DNA from: Erpobdella octoculata
Taxonomy: Eukaryota; Annelida; Clitellata; Hirudinida; Erpobdellidae
Direction of reading: 5' to 3'
Length of the DNA: 64,000 nt
Assembly (NCBI GenBank): GCA_963978895.1
Contig: OZ022242.1
Coordinates: forward strand, 27,750,924 to 27,814,923
In this document: piece by piece, positions 57,791 to 64,000 of the stretch
How positions within the stretch are numbered: the first letter of the stretch is position 1
How the letters are laid out: each line of letters opens with the position of its first letter
Program-made: the position numbers and the translations under genes
Notes under the pieces: generated by a model
Databases searched by the model: none
What the model was told of the DNA's origin: nothing
What the model saw: the letters and a program-made list of their open reading frames with translations, nothing else

Positions 57791-58440
57791 ATCTATATAA
57801 ATAAAAGACAACCTTGGTTTCTGTGTGCGCTATAGACTCAAAAACTACTGGACCGAATTGTTTGAAATTTGGTACACCTGAGAAGTTTCTATCTGGAAAA
57901 AAAATCGCCAAATGGTTGGAATGTATTGCTCAAAAAACGTATCCCGGGCCAACAGTGCCTATTTACGAGCATGTATCCTTCGCTGTGATATTACGGCCTA
58001 AGGGCGCGTTCTTTGGGCGGCGGATGGAAGAAGCTCTCTGCCACGGCCGTGTTTGAAACACAGCGCGAATGCTACAGTACGTGGCGCATTTTTGATTTTA
58101 AGTGCTGCAGCAGCGCCTCTTAAATTTGAATGTTTGTTTGGTCGCGCTTTGTCATGTGATGCCGCGAATCCATTCGGATTTGAAAGTTTGCGCGGTAGCC
58201 TGTGGTGTATATATAATGGTTTCTCCGAAATTTGAAATGAGAATTGCGCTTGTTTTTGTTGAGCTTGCACTCGTGAAACATTGTCGTGTAGCAATTGATT
58301 ATTACCTCGTGTTTTGGATGTTTTAACTGCTGTCTTTTCGATAATTAAAGTAACTATTAATCGACTTGATAGCGTTAGAAGTTGTTTTTGAACTTCCTAG
58401 TTCAAAAGTTCTCCAACAGTTGCGACTATTACGAAGGTGA
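57791..58440 (+). mobile_element. Helitron-like or other dispersed repeat, single copy here
   Basis: Begins TCTATATAAATAAAAGACAA and continues CAAAAACTACTGGACCGAAT, a word pattern common in dispersed non-autonomous repeats of invertebrates. The interior is GC-richer with two CTGCCACGGCCG/GTGGCGC stretches. No end could be defined; no coding capacity recognised. Confidence 0.35.
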
Positions 58441-58872
58441 TAGTTGTGACATTCTCCTTGAATAAACTTTAAACTTACAGCTTTTATTCATATTACAAAT
58501 GATTACTATTTTAAGAACTGGTTGTTGAGCCGTCTAAACTTATTTAGAAAACGGAAGGTGTCATTTTCAACTTTTTTTGTTGGGCCTGTCGGTGAAAGTC
58601 TAAATGTTTTTTTTTTGGAGATATTATTTGAATTACATTTTTTTTAAACTTTATTATTCTAAATTAACGATAATAATTATAATCTAACTATTGTGGTTGT
58701 TAAACACTTTTTTAGATCTGCAGTCAATTATTAATGAAATTACATTTTTTATTATAGTTTAGTCTTTTACACCATGTGTTTTAAGACGCGAAAACAAAAT
58801 CAAAATGAAAAAAATACTTATTTACACTAAACTATTTTTTCTCTATATTTACCGTTCTTTAGGATTATTTTT

Positions 58873-59078
58873 ACCAATGCTTTTATTAACTCGTCGTCTC
58901 TGTTTCTCTGTCTGTCTGTTTCTCTGTCTGTTTCAAATCTTGCAATCAATTTTTGAGTCACTTCCTGATGATAGATTTTTTTCAAATTTTGCATACATGC
59001 TCAAAATAGAAGACAATGCAATATTCAATTATTAGTTTTACAATAAGTCAATTAATTTAGTTAATTTTCTTGAGGGTT
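58873..59078. mobile_element. MITE with ACCAATGC ends, copy 3 (right part lost)
   Basis: Left end and CTGTCTGTTT region match copy 1. After TTAGTTAATTTT it is replaced by four imperfect TTTTCTTGAGGG units. Confidence 0.55.
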
Positions 59079-59271
59079 TTATCGAGGGGTTTCTTGAGGG
59101 TTTTCTTGAGGGTTTTCTTGACCACAAAACGCTAACCGACTGGCAGACTATTCTACCAAGTTAACACGAACCACACTCACTGACCGCGATTCTCAAGCGT
59201 GTACGAAATTTTCATGAAAATAGTTGAGATATTTAAATTCGATGGTTTTTGATGATATTTTTATTATTATT

Positions 59272-59630
59272 ACCAATGCTTTTATTAACTCGTCGTCTCT
59301 GTTTCTCTGTCTGGCTGTTTGTTTCTCTGTCTGTCTGTTTGTTTCTCTGTCTGTCTGTTTGTTTCTCTGTCTGTTTCAAATCTTGCAATCAATTTTTGAG
59401 TCACTTCCTGATGATAGATTTTTTTTCAAATTTTGCATACATGCTCAAATAGAAGACAATGCAATATTCAATTATTAGTTTTACAATAAGTCAATTAATT
59501 TAGTAAATTTTAATTAATTTCGATATTTCGATATAATTAAGATATTTCGACTTTAATATAAAATAAAAGAGTAATATAAGAAAAAATTGATTGCAAAATT
59601 TGTGTTTTAATTACATATAAGAGCATTGGT
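59272..59630. mobile_element. MITE with ACCAATGC ends, copy 4
   Basis: Full copy with both ends. The CTGTCTGTTTGTTTCT motif is expanded to about five units. The same flank that follows copy 1 (AAAATTCGTTTTTAATTTACTTG) follows here too, then a decayed LINE, so the unit may be part of a longer repeat. Confidence 0.6.
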
Positions 59631-59651
59631 TTTAAAAATTCGTTTTTAATT

Positions 59652-62600
59652 TACTTGTGTATCCATTTATAGATGATGTCATGGCATATTTCAGAGTTCA
59701 GTATGGTTTGGAGTATAGTTGGTTTTTCGACCCTTTTACAAAAGTTCCCAAGTTCCATTCCTAGTTGTGTCGTTTCTTTGCAGTGCAGCAACCAGTGCTC
59801 GATTGTTTCCTCTGTTCCGCAGGTTTCGCACAAATCTGTCTCATGAAGATTCATGAGACTCTTTTTTCGAGAGACCAGTTGTGTCGACTTTCTTGAGCAG
59901 AGTCCCATCTAGTCTGCCATTCGTTCAAAATCTCTCTACATATTGTTCTTTTTATGTCAAATATCTCTGGCATAACCTCAATCTCTATTTCGGGATGTTT
60001 GGTAGCTTCTTTGGCAAGACAATCTGCCATTTCATTTCCACGTATGCCCACGTGGCTAGGTACCCAAATCAGGGTAATTGTCTTCCTTCTTTTGAGAGGT
60101 TGGATGCTAGTGTTAGGACTGATGCCACAAGAGCAGATTTTTGAGCATTCGCGGAATTTTTCAATGAAAGCATAGAGCTATATGAATCCGTAAATAGGGC
60201 TATTTTATGTAGACCGTCTGGTTGTGCCATCCACTTCAAGCCGCATTTTATAGCCGTTAACTCAGCGTATAAATACTAACGTCATTCGTGACTCTCTTAG
60301 CCATTTTCATATCTTTTTCCGGGATATAAATTCCCACAGCTGCTACATTGACTATCTTAGATGCATCTGTGTACATATGTGTCGAATCCGTATATGTAGC
60401 AACCAGTTCCTTAGCTCTTTGGAGAATTGACGGATCATCCTTCTTTAACCCCACCAGCCCTTCGTTATAAAAAGGTGGAATAAGTTTTCATGGTAGAGTT
60501 AAAAAAGGAGTTAAGGGGACTGGGTTGAATTTGTCAACTATTTTGTTTAATGCCGCTGTTCTTTTGGCTGCTGGTTGTTCAGCTTTTTTCACTTTTCTGT
60601 GAAAGAACCATCGCCATTTAACCCCTTCATGTCCTCTGGGAGGTACAAAGACGTCTTTTGCCGGATGGTTTGGAATAATCTTGGTTTTAGTGGCAAGGTT
60701 TGTAATTAACATCTTTCGTCGTATATCGAGTGGAGGATCTCCGCATTCAATTTGTACAGCGGCCAAACTGGTTCCAACCATTGCCCCGCAAGCTGTTTTT
60801 AAAGCACTATATTGGATTTTCTCGAGTCTTTGTTTTTTGAGATTCCGATGCACTGTCGAATGCTTCGTAGCCAAACTCCATCACTGACGTATGTCGCATC
60901 GGTAGAAAAGCATCAGTGTTTCTTTGCCGCATCCCCAGCTTTGTCCTGTCAGGCATCGCATGATATTCAATTTTTTTCTTGCAAAGATCAACGATCTTAT
61001 CAATGTGTTTTTTCCAGGTTAATTTTGAGTCAAATATTATACCGAGAAATGTAGCTTCGCCCTTCCAATTGATTTTTTTGTCTTCGGAATTCATTGTATT
61101 TTGTAAAACAGACTGCTACCGATTTCTCGGTTAATAGTTTGAAACCCCAATTGAGGAAGAATGTTTGGATTTTGTTTAATCGAGTCTGTAAGCAGTTTCG
61201 CATAGTATGTGGGTCTTTTCCTGAAATCCATATTGCTACATCGTCCGCAAATATAGATGTCCGAATTCCATGGATTTCTTGACAAGGGATGTCACTCATC
61301 ATAACAATGAACAAAAGGGGGCTCAGGACAGAACCCTGTGGGGTACCGTTTTCCAACAATACCGGATCTGACAAGGTGGATCCCACACGAACCATGGCCT
61401 CTCGATTGTTCAAGAATCTATGGATCCATATTAAAATCCTTCCTCTGACACCAACCTTTTTAAACTTTAACAAAAGCCCCTCCTGCCACATTAGATCGAA
61501 GGCCTTTTTTAAGTCCAGAAAGACCGCCAATGTCTCACCATTATTCCACATCGAGCGTTTAATGTTGTTTTATAGTCTAAGGATGTGATCTGTGCATCCT
61601 CTTCCTTTTCTAAAGCCTGATTGTTCATGGTTTAAAAGATTATTTTGCTCCAGGTAGAACCTTAACCGATTTGCAATATTTTTTTCAGTTACCTTGCACG
61701 ATGAAGATGTTAGGGAAATGGGTCAATATGAGTTGGTGTCTGCAGAATTTTCTCTCGGTTTTAGTAACGGAACAATTATGGATTGCTTCCATAGTTTTGC
61801 TACATCTCCTTTTGACGAAGAAAAGTTTATAAGATCCAAGAGCTTATTGAGACCTATCTCGTCAATTTGTCTTAGCATCTCATAGCAGAGATTGGCTGGA
61901 CCTGGAGATCTGCCGTTTGCACTCTGCATCAGAGCTTCCGTAAATTCTTTCAAGGAAATTTCTTTGTTTAACTCATGTGGGTCGTTTTCGCAGGAAATGC
62001 CAGATCTGATGGTAAAGGTAATTTCTCTTTTCAGAGCCTCTTTTCTTTGAATAAATCTTAGGTCAAGATTTTTGTCTGATGAGTTTTTTGCGATAGCATT
62101 TGCTAACGCATTCGCTTTGTCTTTGTCAGAAAAAACGGTTTTATCTTCACTTAGTTTCAGCGCTGGAACGTTAAACCTGCATGTGTGTGGACCATATTTT
62201 TCACCGCTTTCCACATGGTAGTCTGACTAGAGTTTAAGTTAAGAGAGCTACAGAATGTTTGCCAATGGTTCTCTTTTGCGGTCCTCACTATCTTCTGTGC
62301 GATTTGTTTGATTTCTTGATACCGTTCAAAACCAGTCGTAGTATATTCTTTCCGAAGTGAGTATAAGACTTTGTTTCTTGCTTTGATTGCGTTTTCACAT
62401 TCATCATTCCACCATGGTACTGGCCTAAGTCCTGATCGTCTTCCATTTTTGGTTGGTATTGATGCTATGGCTGCTTTGTTCAGACCTTGCGTTAACATGT
62501 TTGTTGCTTCGTCAACATTTGTGAAAATTTAGAGTTCATTTAACACTACTGTTGAAAGCCGTTGGTATTAGTATCAATCGGCTTTTTCCAGGTTCCATAC

Positions 62601-64000
62601 CTATCTGTTGTTTACCTCGTAATTGACCTTTTTATTTAGTGTGATCAATAGCGGGTAGTGGTCACTGCCCAGATTTTCATCTAACACCCTACACAAGGCT
62701 TTTTGAAATAAAGAAGGAGAGCACATTGCTAAATCTATAGAAGTTGTCTTTCTGCTGGGAGTCAGGTAGGTACCTGATCCGGAAAAAGGGCAACAAGGCC
62801 ATACTGGTCTAACAATTTCTCAATTAACTTTCCTCTATTATCTGAAGTTTCAGCACCGAAAACAACAGAATATGCATTGAAGTCACCTAATACAATTGAG
62901 TTGGTATAAATGAATGACTTTTCCAGTGTAGATAGCAGTATTTGATGATTGGCATTTGGTGGAACGTATGCATTGATAATGGTGATGCTTGATCCCTTTT
63001 CAGAAAAAATGGTCACAAATAGTGACTCATATTCGTTTTGTTCTATGGTTTGCGAGGTTATGAGATGCTTTCTCGAGGGAGTGTTGCGACCCCTCCTCCT
63101 TGATGGAGGCCTCTATCTAGACTGACAATATTATAGCCTGAAATACTAAAGTTATTGCCTTCTTTCAGCCATGTTTCCTGCAGGGCAATGATGTCGGAAA
63201 TTTGTTCCATTTTTCCAAGAAAAATAGTTAGTTCGTTGACTCTCGTTCAAATACTCTGACAGTTCCACTGTAAAATGGTAAGATTGTTGTCCATGTTTAA
63301 TTTTTTAAACTGCTTTATCCCGTTTTCTAGAGGAATAAAATTTTAAAATTCGGAAACCTCCCTATCTCCAGGGTACGCCTGAAAGCCATTGTATTTAAGA
63401 ATGTAATTGAACATTTTTATAATGGCTTTCATTACAGCTTCCAAAAGCATTTGTGGTATGTCCTTTTTTATTTCCTGAATCTCCTCGACAAGCCCCTGTA
63501 TCGTTGGCAAGCTCATTGGTTCATCACGTTTTTCTGTCTTTTTTCATCTTTTGATGCTTTCTTTTCTTCTTTTTTCTTTTTAGTAATAGCTTGTTTTTCC
63601 TTAATATGAGTTTGTGTGACAGGCGTTTTCTTTTCAGAGCCGCTCTTTTTTGGTGTGTCTTTGCACATTTGTTCTGGCTTTTTCTGTGCTGTATTTCTTT
63701 GGTAAAAGTCTTTTTTGTCACAACCTTTTTCAAGGCAGCGGCATAAGAAATACCTTCTTTCGCAAAAACTGAATTGACTTTCATGGAGAAAACATACTTT
63801 GGGCAGGCCTTACTTCCTGTGCAATGTCCATTCTTTCCACAGCTTGCGCATACACAAAGGCGTTCTTTTTTATCTTTTTCCTTCTCAGGACATGATTTGA
63901 AATCATGATCTTTGGTGCAAAGCGGACATTAAATTGCATTTCTGCAATCTTTTGCTTTGTGACCAAAACCGTTGCATTTGAAACAACGAAGTGGTTCTTG
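59652..64000 (-). pseudogene. Decayed I-clade LINE (ORF1 zinc knuckles, EN, RT, RNase H)
   Basis: On the minus strand from 64000: ORF1 with three zinc knuckles (CFKCNGFGHKAKDC, CPLCTKDHDFKSC, CASCGKNGHC...C) and a Lys-rich tail. Then ORF2: APE endonuclease (LQWNCQSI, LQETW, IVLGDFNAYS) at about 63290-62650; pre-RT at 62498-62157; RT at about 62200-61030 (VFLDLKKAFDLMW, NGTPQGSVLSPLLF, SIFADDVAIW); RNase H at 60400-59850 (YTDASK, FTDSYSS, GNEMADCLAK); and a C-terminal C-x2-C-x-H zinc motif (CETCGTEETIEHWLLHC). Many stops and shifts. The 3' end is cut at 59652, where the last codons (IYKWIHK) run into TAA of an adjacent repeat. The 5' end lies beyond the window. Confidence 0.85.

Noticed and set aside
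63781..63966. Host zinc-finger gene at the right edge
   Set aside because: The zinc knuckles, when read in the correct frame, are ORF1 of the LINE whose ORF2 follows directly.

Overview
The window is eukaryotic nuclear DNA from a protostome invertebrate. The main clue is an innexin, a gap-junction family of protostomes. Split genes with good GT/AG junctions, a divergent dystroglycan, an ADAR-type deaminase, and a dense load of DNA transposons, Helitrons, LINEs and Penelope-like elements agree with this. Host sequence is AT-rich. Long (TA)n runs, C-rich minisatellites and nested transposons fill introns and intergenic space. The phylum cannot be fixed from the sequence alone.

Host genes. (1) Positions 1536-9416, plus strand: the 3' part of an ADAR-family adenosine deaminase, with nine phase-consistent exons, one double-stranded-RNA-binding domain and a deaminase domain with all zinc and catalytic residues. 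(2) Positions 2405-7580, minus strand: a complete two-exon innexin of 400 residues, wholly inside one ADAR intron. (3) Positions 25811-39226, plus strand: a two-exon dystroglycan of 1028 residues. Its signal-peptide exon is separated from one long exon by 10.3 kb of repeats. (4) Positions 54177-57005, minus strand: an unrecognised 942-codon ORF. (5) Positions 46274-52256, minus strand: two exons joining into an EVH1-like domain, possibly the same transcription unit as (4). Two further candidate exons are weak.

Repeats by region. 4.0-5.3 kb: Penelope-like fragment with a hammerhead ribozyme. 6.1-6.8 kb: hAT relic. 9.7-16.5 kb: Helitrons, two inverted Penelope-like fragments and a hAT MITE. 16.6-19.6 kb: an I-clade LINE fragment and a CR1/L2-type LINE fragment. 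22.7-25.2 kb: a foldback, Mutator-like element inside a hAT copy, with a Helitron inside it. 26.0-28.1 kb: Helitrons and a tRNA-derived SINE. 29.4-34.8 kb: a Tigger relic holding a hAT that holds another hAT, then a Helitron interrupted by a hAT-type MITE. 40-42 kb: a TA-flanked TIR element and Helitron B. 44.7-51.6 kb: a second hammerhead, satellite-like repeats, and a hAT-type MITE broken by several insertions. 52.8-54.0 kb: a second CR1/L2-type LINE. 58.9-64 kb: MITEs and a 4.3-kb decayed I-clade LINE running off the right edge.

Two Helitron families, A and B, have different interiors but share 5'-TCTATATATA and CTAG-3' ends with a 3' hairpin. Empty sites visible inside the window confirm their insertion without target duplication. 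I found no convincing new gene system. The most interesting material is the antisense innexin nested in ADAR, the hammerhead ribozymes, the foldback element and the transposon nests dated by precise target duplications.
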